Counted from the stretch's first letter, positions 11,201 to 22,300 are shown. The stretch: DNA of 64,000 nucleotides from Phlebotomus papatasi (GCF_024763615.1 NC_077224.1:52152712-52216711), one strand, 5' to 3'. The notes: generated by a model from the letters alone, not told the origin. A program made the numbers and translations.

Positions 11201-14200
11201 ATACGTTTAGGCAAAAACCTTGTTCTAAAGAAAAACATTATTTGGGGAAGAAAAGCCTTTAAGCATAGTCTTAAGATAAATGTTTTGTATACTACAAGTA
11301 TTTTTTATTGAATGAACTATTGTAAATGTCCAGTGCAAATATTGGGGTCGAGCCATATGTTTGAAAAATTGCTCATTTTCCGTGTTTTATTTTCAATCTG
11401 ATTTAGGTGCTAAACGGTGAAAGATTTGTAATATTCGGAAGATCAGCATAAGGCAACCCTAGCATTAATTGCATGACCTTAATTTTCCTCACCCATCCCC
11501 TTCTCTTCTAAAAATAAATGCTTTTGGCATATATTAAAAACGGTTTGAAAAATATCCTTTATTTTTGAATATGTTTTAGATAGGTCCCAGTGAAAATCCT
11601 AAAAGTCAAAATCCCGAAAGCCAAAATCCCAAATCGTAAAATCCCTAATCCCAAAATATCGAAAAGACCAAAATCCCGAATGCCAATATCGCGAAAGCCA
11701 AAAATTCCGAATAGCCAAAATCCCAAAAGGATCAAGATCCCGAACACCAAAATCCCAAAAGCCAATATTCCAAATCGTAAAATCCCTAATCCTAAAATCT
11801 GGAAAAGACCAAACTCTCGAATGCCAATATCCCGAAAGTTAAAAATTCCGAATATCCAAAATCCTGAAAGTATCAAGATCCTGAACACAAAAATGCCAAA
11901 AGCCATAATCCCGAAAACCAAATTCTAAACCGTAAAATCCCTAGTCTCAAAATCTCGATAAGGCCAAAATCCCGAATACCAATATCCCGAATGCTGAAAA
12001 TTCCAAACAGTCATAATCCTGAAAGGATCAAGATCCCGAACGCCAAAATCTCATAAGCTAAAATCCCGAGAGCCAAAATCCCAAAAAGCCGAAAGTCAAA
12101 ATAGCGAATGTCAAAATCCTGAAGATCAAAATCTCGATAACCAAAATCCCAAATACCGAAATTCCAAAAAGCCCAAATCCCGAAATTCGTAATTCCGAAA
12201 AACAAAATCTTAAAAGACAGAAAAATAATTTCTCATTTTTTTAAATTTAACTATTAAATTAAATTATAAAAAAAAATATATTATAAAAAAAAACTTTCCC
12301 AGTTTTTTTTCTTATTTTTTAAACTAGGTACTTATTTCTAAACTTAGGTAATCACAGAACAATTAAAAACCATTCATTCTCTCTTTACTACAATTGATAT
12401 TAAATCATTAGGATTAAAACCATGATCGTAAGTATGAAAACCCGAAGAAAATGATTTTGTTTAGTTCCCGTAAAAGTAAATTAAGCAAATTTTAATAGAA
12501 TTTCTCAATTAGATGAATGTTCTCAAATCGTTTACTTATGCATAATATCTTTACAGCTGTGCAATAATGAAGTTAATCCTCAAATTACATGGAAATGTCC
12601 CATAACGCATCCGTACTGCAACAGTAACATTTGCAGTAGCGAACCTCCAAAAGGAGACGAAGGCAAGAGTGACTGCTTACTTTCGCATTTTAGATGCACA
12701 TCTGTTGGCTATTTTCCGGGTAATAACAAATAATTAACGAAGGCTACAGTTTCTAAAATAATTTCTCCTGTAGATCCTACCAATTGTTCACAATTCTTCT
12801 ATTGTAATGCAAAGGAAGACAATCCAATGATCTACCGTTGTCCACCGAACTATGTTTATACCCCAGAAGGGCATAGATGCAAGAGACGAATATTTCCAAT
12901 GGATTGTGCAGTGGTAGATTGCGATAAAGCTCTGGATAACATTGCAATTTACCGGCATAATCGTGCCTATTTTGGGTTTTGTTCAAGATATGCGGCAGGA
13001 AACCACGAGATCACTATGTATAAATGCCCTGATGATAGGAATTTTCAGTACGATTCTGTGAGAAAAGGTTGTGTTTTTAAGTGCACAGCTGAAGGTGTTA
13101 TCCCTGATCGGATGGACTGTAGGGCTTTCTATGTGTGCTACCGAACAAATTTCTTACGAATCGATTGGATTCATGAGAAATGTCCGGAAGGTTATTACTT
13201 CAAAAACAGCGATTGTATTGTAGGATCTTGTAATGCAGAATTATCTCAATAAAAATTGTTTAAAAAGGTACTCACTTCGTTAACTCCTCCGGGAAAAGTG
13301 TAGGGTGAACTCTTCCTAAAGAGATGTCCAACATGGGAACAGGGTACTATTTCAATTTCACCTCCACATTGCCAAACCCTAAAGGATAGCTCCATGTTCT
13401 CTCCACCCCAAATCTTCATGGCCCTGTCATAGGCTCCGATTTCGTAAAAATACTCCCGATCAATGGCAAATAGGCCACCAGCCATAACTGGGGTCCGGAA
13501 GGGTGTTGTTATATCATTCCGCCTTTTCAGTAATTCGCTGCTCTCGAGGGCAAACCACCGGAAGTGCAGTTGCCAGTTGAAAGCTCCCCAATGGAGCTCA
13601 AAGCTTTTAACATAACTAAAATTGTCGTCCGATATAATATCAATTACTGGACACGCAACTTTTCGTCGATCTTTTTGGATTTCAGCCAGGAGTGGTTCCA
13701 ACCAACCCGGTGAGCATTCACAGTGGGCATCCAGGAAGATAAGGACATCCCCTTTGGCATGCTGAGCTCCAAGAAGTCGCGCTGCAACAAGGCCTTCCCT
13801 CACTTGCAACCGGAATATTCGTGTTTTCACAGGAAGGGTCGCTACATAATTTTCGAGTGGTTCAGTCAGGAAACCTAACGAAGAAATTAATTAAAAGTAA
13901 TTGGGAAATGTTTTGAGTGATTTATAAATCAATTAAAATTGATTGTGAACCGGTAATATACCGGCGAAGAACCGATTATTAATTTTTATTCAAATATCAA
14001 TTTTATAAATCTTATATTTTGTGGGATTTTTTAAGTGGATTTATGAATCGGTTTTACACCGAAAACAGTGTAAATATTACCATTTTTAAGTGTATTATGG
14101 GTTAAAGTTACCCTTCTTTCATGTTGATTTTACCCTTAAAATGTATAAAATTAACATTAAAAAATGTTGATATATTTTTACACCCAAAAAGTGTTAAAGT

Positions 14201-15304
14201 TAATCGCGGCCTCTTTTTTTCTCAGTGTATCTATAAAAAAAACTTTAAGCCTCGGTCTCTTTTATTTTAGATAATAGTGAATATTGAAATTTTCGTTTTG
14301 ACATATTTTGCCCCGGTCTCCCCTATTTTTTCCTTTATTTTGTATAATCGGCATTCTGTCGATTTTTCATTTTTAATCAGTCGCAAGGCTTAACTTCTTT
14401 ACTGACTAATTTTTTTATGTTTTATTTTACTTCAAATTAGGTACTGATAAATCGTAATCTTTTTGAATGAACTGGTAAATTTCAATAATTTTGTAAAATA
14501 AAAAGAAAAAAAAAGAAAAATAAATTAATAATGAAGAAAGATTCTTCTTGATTATCACTACTTACTTCTCTCACTTGCATCATCGACAAGGATGATTTCC
14601 TTAAGAAAGTTCTTAGGACTCCTCGTGATAACACTCCAAACAGTCCGCAGAAGTACTGACCAAGCCTCATTGTGGAAGACCACGATCACAGAAGTGCTGG
14701 GAAGATTTTTACTGTACTTCCTCTCAATACATTTTACTCGCCTAACGTCTGGTAGCGTCCGATTGAGAGAGATTCTATCACTGGCCAGAAGATTAAAACG
14801 ATTTATCTGGAAGACTTGCTGCATTTTCACCATATCCTTGACAGGTATGGCAACTGGCTTCCCATTCTCTCCTTCTCCAGGAATTGGAGAGAAGTTATTT
14901 GTATTCAAGTCACCTTTAAATTATTACAAAGAATATTAAATAATTAAAGGTGTATTAACTTAAATTATGCTCATCATACTTTGGAGAAAGAAGTTTGATC
15001 CATCACCGGAAAAGTTAAATGAAGATCTACATGTGAGAATAGTTTAATCCCAGTACCAGAAGATAGAACATTTTTTAGAAATATACAACTCACTCTTGGA
15101 GATATTGCCTAGATTTCCTGGACCAATGTAATGACCCACAATTACACGGCTTTTCTCCCTGAGTTTCCTAACTTTTCCCTGAGTCTGAAGGGTCAGCATC
15201 CTCGTGGAGGTCTCAATTAATGATATCGCACAATAAATTAAAACTAAGAAGCACAGAAAGGTGAAAAAGAGGCATAGTTTCTTGCTTCTCTGAAGTCTCC
15301 ACAT
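8218..15304 (-). CDS. Polypeptide N-acetylgalactosaminyltransferase (GT27), complete, 4 exons
   Basis: Coding exons, in transcript order: 15304-15094, 14913-14566, 13874-13276, 8988-8218. All have GT/AG borders and consistent phase, giving 642 aa. The enzyme starts mucin-type O-glycosylation in the Golgi by moving GalNAc from UDP-GalNAc to Ser/Thr. Residues 1-9 are basic and about 10-29 form a signal-anchor (type II membrane protein). The catalytic domain has SVIVVFHNEAWS, the metal-binding DAH at 235-237, WGGEN at 342-346 and HVGHLFRK near 367. A VWMDEW motif follows, then a C-terminal ricin-type lectin domain (NLCIDASE, FCLHA). The first lectin repeat looks diverged from the usual CLD pattern. 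Length and domain order are normal for the family. I cannot assign the exact Pgant orthologue. The start chosen is the ATG at 15304-15302, just before the membrane anchor. The last intron, 13275-8989, houses another gene on the opposite strand. Confidence 0.92.
9175..13252 (+). CDS. Secreted chitin-binding type-2 (peritrophin-like) protein, complete, nested in the GalNAc-transferase intron
   Basis: Exons 9175-9459, 12557-12719 and 12774-13252 join in phase to 308 aa. The last intron is only 54 bp. The ATG at 9175 opens a hydrophobic signal peptide (MKAVAFTLSLINYCAIIYSV). A charged or Asn-rich linker follows, then Cys-rich modules. The best module spans the exon 2/3 junction: GYFPDPTNCSQFFYC..CPPNYVYTPEGHRC, the canonical six-Cys ChtBD2/peritrophin-A pattern. 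A second is CTAEGVIPDRMDCRAFYVC..CPEGYYF. More cysteines before and between suggest one or two degenerate modules. Such proteins bind chitin in the gut peritrophic matrix or cuticle; the exact site is inferred. The gene lies wholly inside the last intron of the minus-strand GalNAc-transferase. Its stop codon is 23 bases from that gene's exon 3 splice donor. Confidence 0.85.
9840..10120 (-). repeat. Dispersed repeat family R (GGCAAAGCGTCCCAGCTTTGCG), reverse copy
   Basis: Contains the complement of the family blocks seen at 23000-23905, 54590-55282 and 60590-61320: CAACCGATTTGGTTAAATTTGGA, GGAAAGGTATT and AAAGCTGGGACGCTTTGCCA. Partial copy inside the first intron of the nested chitin-binding gene. 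Confidence 0.6.
10217..10537 (+). repeat. MITE family 'ACACACAGAAAAATGG', copy 1
   Basis: About 320 bp, with short inverted ends ACACACAGAAAAATG / CATTTTTCTGTGTGT. By eye it is nearly identical along its whole length to 28625-28945, which implies fairly recent spread. No coding sequence. Confidence 0.75.
10640..10868 (+). repeat. Dispersed repeat 'CAGTAAAAAATWAAAAA', copy 1
   Basis: Shares CCCTTTATTTTCCCTTTGCC, ATATCACTGTTTCAA and ACTGCTCAATTTTAACTTT with the inverted copy at 26617-26860. A weaker copy lies at 15820-16010. A-rich ends and lack of coding suggest an old MITE. Confidence 0.6.
11582..12215. repeat. Minisatellite of AAAATCCCGAAAGCC-type units (expanded terminal repeat)
   Basis: About 630 bp of degenerate units of roughly 15-18 bp such as CCAAAATCCCGAAAGCC. 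It begins AGGTCCCAGTGAAAATCC, which matches the terminus (complement of GGATTTTGACCGGGACC) of the elements at 29339-29626 and 49928-50214. The array therefore looks like an over-expanded arm of that element. Long open frames on both strands here are a by-product of the repeat unit, not genes. Confidence 0.85.
13248..13253 (+). terminator. Poly(A) signal overlapping the stop codon of the chitin-binding gene
   Basis: AATAAA contains the TAA stop at 13250-13252. With usual spacing, cleavage would fall around 13263-13283, over the splice donor of GalNAc-transferase exon 3. Confidence 0.6.
14058..14230 (-). repeat. CACTGAG MITE family, partial copy 1
   Basis: Contains GGTGTATTATGGGTTAAAGTTACCC-like text and ends TTTTTCTCAGTGTA, matching full copies at 33456-34025, 35204-35462 and 52968-53230. 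The far end is missing. It lies in the second intron of the GalNAc-transferase. Confidence 0.7.
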
Positions 15305-15492
15305 TGTGCTGGTCACACCTGACTCTTCTATTCAACATTCAACTATTTATTTTGTCTTTTTAATGCTAATCTCTGAAACAGTGGCATTCTCCTATCCTCT
15401 AATTACACTTTCCAAGGAAACTTTATTAACAGATCATTCAGTATTTGGACAAAATATCACAATAAACATTTTTGTTTATGCCACACAAATGG

Positions 15493-15531
15493 CATATATA
15501 TATACATATATATGCACATATATACGTATAT
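15493..15531. repeat. TA/TACA-rich microsatellite
   Basis: Imperfect alternating purine-pyrimidine run (ATATATATACATATATATGC..) of about 39 bp. Confidence 0.8.
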
Positions 15532-15819
15532 AGTAAAGATGAAAGAAGAAGAAGAAGAATACATTCCATGCCTAATTCAAACTCATCCGTACTACACTGT
15601 AAATATCAAGAAGAGTCGAATGGGCTTGGGGACTAAAAACTTTTACAACAATCCAAGAAAACTTATTCTCTTCTTAGAACAACTAAGAAAGTTTTAATAG
15701 TGCTTATTTTTAGTGTGAATAAAAATTATGCGCGACTATGAGCTTTTCCAACATAGAATCATTGATCTTTTATCAATTCGTCAATATAATTTAAGCCCAT
15801 GATTAGCAAAAATAAAAAA

Positions 15820-16010
15820 ATAAGTGTGCAGAAAAGAATCAAATTTAATCGGTAAAAATTAAAAGTGATCAGTAAAAACAAAAATGTTTACAAAACAGAT
15901 GAAAAACTCTTTATTATTCCTTTGCTATAACTTGCATTAAACTTGTCTGATTTTTAAGATGTAATTTAATTACTGCTCAAATTTTACTTTTTGTTGGGCA
16001 AAATTAAATT
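15820..16010 (+). repeat. Dispersed repeat 'CAGTAAAAAATWAAAAA', weak copy
   Basis: Shares CTTTATTATTCCTTTGCTA and TACTGCTCAAATTTTACTTTT with 10640-10868. Strongly diverged. Confidence 0.45.
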
Positions 16011-16076
16011 TTAACATTGATACAGATAAAGAATCCTTAAAATATATCTTTAATATAATTAAAAAAAAAATACAAA

Positions 16077-16456
16077 TAGGGTAAGTGTGCCAAATTCCGG
16101 CCACCATTTTTGTTCCTCGAATTTCCATGAATTTTTAGTTTTTACATACTCTAGAGATTATACAATGCAAAAGAATAACAAAAAATGTAGCTTCGACAAA
16201 CGAGATGAGACAAACTATGAGAATGAAGGTGGCCGAAATAGGGCACCAAAGCTATGTCTACATTTTTATTCATTTTAAAATGTATTAAGAATGATTTTAG
16301 AGTAAATAAAGACGATAAACTTTCTACAAGGTTCTAAGCAACACTCCTTAAGTAGAATGAATGAAAAAAATCAATTTCTATTAAAGATATTACATTTCAA
16401 ACTTGAGCCTTTGGCGCTTGCATGCAACTATGCCGAAATTTGACACACTTACCCTA
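16077..16456 (+). repeat. TAGGGTAAGTGTGCC MITE, copy 2
   Basis: Ends TAGGGTAAGTGTGCCAAAT and ATTTGACACACTTACCCTA are inverted repeats of about 19 bp; the interior follows copy 1 closely. About 380 bp. TA at both borders suggests a TA target site. Confidence 0.8.
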
Positions 16457-16774
16457 CCTAATTATTATCATTAAAATCAATCTTTTAATAAAAAAATAAT
16501 TTAATGCCATTTAAACTGTTCGAAATTAGAGCATGACCTGCCGTCCGTGACTATTCAATCCATTTTTATTCTTCTTAGAAAAATCAATTACCGTTTACTT
16601 TATGTAGCCACATAATAGAATTTTGATCAATAAATCGCCTAAATTTTTTATGATGGGTGATCACAAAGAGGTTCATCAATTAACAAAAAAAAACTTTTTT
16701 TGTTAAAGATTAAATACTAAGTTATTAGTAATATAACCAGAATATTTAGTGATGACCTTCAGGGATTCGAACCT

Positions 16775-17340
16775 TTGCCACTTTCATTATAGTAAAAATG
16801 GCAAAGAGTCTCAAACTTTGCGAAGTACTCGAACTCGTAACTTAGATAATATAGCTCAAAAGTAAAGGAGACTGAGGTAAATGTAGTCAGCAAATGAAAT
16901 TTTTCATTACGAATAATTCAAAAAAAAATGTTAGTAGCAGGTTTATAAATATTTAAAAGAATACTAAGGAAGGTGTTTACTTCAATAAAAATATGGTATC
17001 CTCAATACTCCTTGTAAGGCAAACTATAACATCAAAATATCTAATACCATCCGTGACTAATTTTGCCCCACTCTCTCCTACTTCCGCACCATTTACTTTT
17101 TAATGTTTACCGGTTCTCATCCGATTTATTGAGCAGATTGAATCACTCAAAAGATCGCCCAAAATAGCTTAGAAGTAATTTTATTGAATTCCAGATAAAA
17201 ATTAACAATCGGTTATAAATCGGTACATTACCAATTCATAACCGACTGGAAGCGGGCGAGGCTTTTTAAGAATTTCAAGACCTTTCTAACAAGCCCCAAC
17301 GTGATACCATTCGCTTGAGAAGTACGCTTTCTGGAGCCTT
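16775..17340 (+). repeat. Dispersed repeat family R, diverged copy
   Basis: Holds family words: GGCAAAGAGTCTCAAACTTTGCGAAGTACTCGAACTCG-like text near 16798, then CGGTACATTACCAATTCATAACCG near 17220, and GATACCATTCGCTTGAGAA near 17304. All recur around 60600-61010. Confidence 0.55.
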
Positions 17341-17344
17341 TAAC

Positions 17345-17662
17345 TTTGTCATTTTTACATTTTAATGTATTTTTTGGGATTTTTTTATCAATTTTAACTT
17401 GAATTTTTAAGTAATTTTAAAATGGATTCCTTATTGGTATTCTCTTCATCAAAAACGAAACCAAAAACCCTAAATTTAGGTCAAAATGTTAATTAGAACC
17501 ATAGATAGAGGCCGGTCAATTTTTGAACTTTGACCCCTTATATGAAGACTTTAATGAAGTCTTTGACGAAGAGAACACCAATAAGGAACACAATTTAAAA
17601 TTATTTAAAAATTCAAGTTAAAATTGATAAAAATCTCAAAAAATACATTAAAGTGGCAAAGT
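17345..17662. repeat. Foldback element with ~100-bp inverted arms
   Basis: The left arm (TTTTACATTTTAATGTATTT .. TCCTTATTGGTATTCTCTTC) is repeated as reverse complement on the right (GAAGAGAACACCAATAAGGA .. AAATACATTAAAGTGG). A central ~110 bp is unique. No open frame. Confidence 0.75.
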
Positions 17663-18491
17663 GTAGTACAAGCAGACGAAGAACGGCTTTTCAAATTGTA
17701 AAAACGGCTGTAATTGACCTACTGATGAAGACCAACACCAAGGGTTGAAAGCTTTGGCAAAAATTCAAAGACTTTTGATTTGAAAAGATCGAATTCTCTG
17801 GCGAACACCGGAAGAGCTGTGACTGGTTTCTTATAATGGTTACCATTAATTCCAAGAAGTCAGAGTCTAATTTATTTTCTGTACCATTATTGTGAAAGAG
17901 TTCTATCGAATGGTCTCTCATGCTCCCTCAATTCTCTCATTCTCTTCATTTTACAAAATATATTTTTAAAAACTTTAAATAATTTTTGATTTAATTTTTT
18001 TCAGTGTTGATATAAAATACTGATAAATTATTTCACGATTACCAACCTTGCGCAAAAGTGGTCGAGAGCTTTTTCACTTTCCCTGGAAACTGGAACATTT
18101 GCCAAAGCGTCTCGTCTGGGACGTGGGTGAGGTAGACTTATCCGGGAAAACAGTGCAAAAGTACAAAGTTCTTGTGAAATACCACCAAAAAACCCTCCGC
18201 TCATCAATCCCCAAATTTTCTAGTATTTTTATTTATTCAAAGCATTTCTGTGTTAAAATATTAAGTGGAGTTTTTAGTGTTGTCTGTTAAATCCCCATTC
18301 CTATTGAGATTTTCCAGCAGTAGACAACTTAGTGATAACCCCGTGAAAATTCCATCAATCTTCAAAATCATCCCAGGGTCGATAAAATGGTTTGTTTACA
18401 TTAAGATATTTTCTCCGAAAAAACAACAATTGCGTATTTTCTTGGATTTTGGGGAAAAGTGCGCCGACCAGAGTTTATCCATTGAGCAAAA

Positions 18492-18713
18492 ATGCCCCAG
18501 TACTTCAAATGGGAGATGCGCAGAAAGCCCAGTCTGACCTCTAGGCGTACTAGCGATGCATCGCCAGATAGCATAATGTTCATTCATGGCCAAAGTGTTA
18601 TGGAAAAAAAATCTCAATCCCATTTAAATTGCCCGTGTCGTCTGAATCATCCGCTCTACCGCCTTTCAGATCATATACAACGCAGATTGAGAGCGTCGCG
18701 ATTCTATTTATAA
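18492..18713 (+). CDS. Small unrecognised ORF (73 aa), possible single-exon gene or alternative exon
   Basis: The reading frame opens ATGCCCCAGTACTTCAAATG and ends TAA at 18711-18713. Its product is basic and Arg/Ser-rich (..MRRKPSLTSRRTSDASPDS.., ..RRLRASRFYL) with one CPC pair. Codons with G/C in third position are commoner than in surrounding sequence, and the 18040-18720 block is visibly richer in GC, which is why I keep it. A TTCAGTG initiator-like word sits at 18000 and an AATAAA at about 18785, so a compact one-exon transcript is possible. No family is recognised. It could also be an alternative 5' exon of the phosphatase gene downstream, but I see no good splice donor in frame. Confidence 0.35.
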   Translation: MPQYFKWEMRRKPSLTSRRTSDASPDSIMFIHGQSVMEKKSQSHLNCPCRLNHPLYRLSDHIQRRLRASRFYL

Positions 18714-18900
18714 AAATTTCTAATTAGGATGCTAACGCGTTTTTCACATATGAAATAGTTTTTTTTTTAATAGCAAAATGAGACCAATAAATGTATTTTG
18801 ATAGTTACAGGCCACAGGGCTATGTATTAGAATTCGTGTTGGGAGTTTCATGACCCTATGCTCCTTTTTCTTCTTAATAAATTAAATGAATAATAAACAG

Positions 18901-19333
18901 GAATTTCGTCACTAAAAATATGATTTCTGTCTAAAGAGTATTCGATTGTAGACAAAAACGGTTAAGGAACGTTTTTATATTCTTGATATTGTCTTAGAGC
19001 TTTACGTAAATCTTGACATGACAACGATAAGTTTAGTGAACAAATTATTTTAAAAAAATCTTCATGAGAAAATCCACGAATTAAACTTTAACTTAAGTTC
19101 AAATAAGAATAGAAAGTGTAATTTTCTTATTTGAACTTAAGTTAAAGTTTAATTCGTGGATTTTCTCATGAAGATTTTTTTAATAATTTGTTCACTAAAC
19201 TTCTCGTTATCATGTAGAGATTTACATAAAGCTCTAAGAAAACTATATCAAAAATATAAAAACGTTCCTTAACCGTTTTTGGAAACAATCGAATACTCTT
19301 TAGAGAGAAATCATATTTTTGGTGATGAACTTC
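18901..19333. repeat. Long near-perfect palindrome (arms ~210 bp)
   Basis: The left arm 18901-19110 and the right arm 19124-19333 are reverse complements with few mismatches. An example is CTTTAACTTAAGTTCAAATA against TATTTGAACTTAAGTTAAAG. The spacer is about 13 bp. No coding sequence. An RNA copy would form a long hairpin. Confidence 0.85.
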
Positions 19334-22300
19334 ACCTTAGTGACGGACTTCAGACTGGAAATTTAACCATGTGTCCCGAAATCCCTAAAAAAAAATAATC
19401 GGTTTCTCAGGATCTAGTAAATCATTGGCATTCTATATCCAATCTTAAATCGAAAATTTCCGAAAAGTAAGGCATGAAAGAAATTAAAGAAATTAAGCCA
19501 TATGCTTAAACCAGGAGGGTGACATTAACTCTGAAAAATGCCACCGGTTTTAGTGTAAATTTATCCAAGTTTTCGTACACATTTGACAAGATATCTCGAA
19601 AACTATGTAGGTTGCCAATTTGTAGTTTTCGGTTGCCAATTCAATATTAAATTGGCTTTTATCTTGTATTTATATTTTCTCCTAATTCATTCTACACTCA
19701 CAGAAAACAGCTAATAAACCCAAATTATTTTTCGGCATGCTAGAAATATATGGAAAACATAGGAAATGTCATGCCCTTGGCTTAAACCTTAGATCTGAAG
19801 CCTATAATACGCTATTCACGTTTAAAGTTACGTAAGAGCGTTTCCTATCAAAAATATTTTCAGTTTTTGGACAGATCTAGCAGAATAAAAAACTGACGAA
19901 AATTAATTTAGTAGAGGAAAGCAAAACCTTATTATCTAAACTGTAGTCAATACAACTAACTATTTTCTATTAACTTTGATTTACAAAATAGAATTTTTGC
20001 TTTGGGAAATGAAAGAAAAAAATAAATGTTCAAAGGCTGCCGCATTTAAAAGCAGACCACTTTCCCCTAATGTTATTTTAAATGTTATAATGGTTATAAT
20101 ATCGAATTTTTCAGTTTAGTTATAATCTCTTTATGTTAACCACCCCCTGTGTAGTTGCAACCATCGCCGTCTTAACTCAGCATCGAGATCAATCTGCAGG
20201 GCGATAGCCACTATTACTCAACATGCTTGCTAAAAATTACTAGAACATGTAAATAATTTAAAATTAGTTATGATAAACCCTCTTCACATTTAATTGCTCA
20301 ATTTTTTTAAGTTTATTTAGCGCAGTTTCTGGTGGTTAAAGTTTGTTCCTAGAATTTAACAAATAATCTATGAACTATGTATTTACGAGATAAGTCAAAT
20401 AAGTTACTTTTGGGTATCGGCTATATGAAAATATACAGAATTTTTCCCAAATACCTCAAAATTCTAAATAAATTCTTGCATCCCCTAAATTGCCCCACCA
20501 TCCCCATACTAAGTAATATTTTTGAATTTTCAAAACCATTGTATTTTCCATTTCCAAAATTGAATTTAAAAATTTGTCGAGGATAATCAAGCGTACAACG
20601 TCCGAATATATCCGAATGTAATTCGCTGCGCTCAATCTGTCATGCAAACATTTTCATATAATCCAATTAATTGCACCTCGTACTCTCGCAAATGCTGGAA
20701 ATAAACATTTTGAGCTAATTCCTTAAGGTTAATAATATATATACGGGATTTTCTAATTTAAATCTGAGAAATTCCTCACAATACATCATTTTGAACTCCT
20801 ACAAGTTCACATAAAGTCTTATGTGCTTCCGTAGTATTTGTGTACACTTCACTCTCATTCTCAGTGAAAAATTCTCAGTGAAAAATCCATATGTATGTCC
20901 CTCAATACTCAGAGAGTGATTCAGTCTACTTCTGATAGTCGAACAGTGAAAATCGTTCTATAAATATCGTGGAAAAGTGCTTCAAAAAGTGGTTGCATTT
21001 TCTTTTTGTTCAATCTGCACAAGTTATTGCTCAAAAACACATTCACTTTTGGCACAATATTCAAAAATTTCCTCCTTGGATATTTTGCAGAGGATAGTGT
21101 GAAGATACTCGGGGTGAACTGTGAATGAGTGATAATTGTTAGTTAACATTATCCAATCCAAATATGTCTTGGAGACTTGCGGTAGGTCACTGGTGAAGTT
21201 CAAATACTTTCCTAATTCGTGAATGCCATTAAGTCCATGTTCAAAAATTCTGATGGTGAAATTTGTGAAAGAAATCAATGGGAAATATATCATGTCTTAT
21301 GACATGATAAATTTTTATCTATTGATCACACAGTATTATACAATTTGCTTACCTTAGAGTTATTGACTTGGCCAAAATTCCTGGGTGAAAGCATTTTTAT
21401 TCTCCCCTAAAAAGTATTCTCTCATAAATTAACTCACATTGCGAAACAAGATTTAATTTTCTTCTTTGCCATTTTATCAACATTCTTTTTGATATCAAAT
21501 TTCTGTCACAAATTCTGTCTTCTGCAAACTCTCCAAAAATAATGGCCATTTTAAGGCTAATTTTAGACTACTGAATAACATTTTGGGGGCCATATCAAAT
21601 TCCGGAGATGGAATCTCTTTCAATTTTTCATCGTTTCACATTAATTGTTTTCGGTGTTAAATTCAATGGGACAATCATCTTCTAAAGATAAAGTCGCATT
21701 TTATCTTTCTAAACGACTCGCCGCTTTACCTTGAAATATGTTATTTTGAGAATTAAAATGAGAAAATGCGAGTATCTCTCGGATTTTCACTTTCGCAAGC
21801 CATCCATTGAGAAATGTGAAATTCTCAGAGAATTCACAAAATTCATCAAGCAAGAATCATTTCTTTATTGTAAAACAAATCTTGATCTGAAAAGCATTTT
21901 CGTTTCCATATTATCTTGTTTTTACATTTTACAAAGATTACAGATTTGAGACCCTTATGCTACTTCAACTATTTGAAAGTGCATTTAAAAGAACCTGCCA
22001 AAAGCCGTTAAATATGGTTTATTAGAAATTTTAAACTACAAAAACACAAAATTAGTGTAAATAGTTGAAAAGTTTAATAGTATTGCATTCCTTTCATGTG
22101 AAACATTAAGGATTTGTAAATCAAAAATAATATTCTTGAAAACTCAACTCTAAATTCAGAATAACACAATATGATTAGAATAACAAATTATTATAATTAA
22201 ATTCACCATTTTATTAGAAAAAATGCTCAGGAACATAATGACAAGAATCATACTTAACTTTTCAACTTAAAAGTAGATTTTAATTGGTATTATTTCTAAA

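Larger units (their letters stand above)
15305..17999. other. Intergenic region upstream of the GalNAc-transferase
   Basis: No supported gene. The span holds the putative promoter of the minus-strand GalNAc-transferase (immediately above 15304; no clear core motif seen) and the repeats listed at 15493-15531, 15820-16010, 16077-16456, 16775-17340 and 17345-17662. Confidence 0.5.

Noticed and set aside
11559..12205. Long open frames on both strands with GFGIFxFRDIGI-type repeats
   Set aside because: They follow directly from the 15-18-bp minisatellite; both strands are open together and the composition is periodic, so they are not proteins.
11582..12215. Regular repeats resembling a CRISPR array
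   Set aside because: Units are contiguous and degenerate with no unique spacers, and the genome is eukaryotic.
12777..12986. Minus-strand frame in the chitin-binding exon
   Set aside because: Antisense shadow of the nested gene; the + strand has the conserved cysteine pattern and splice sites.
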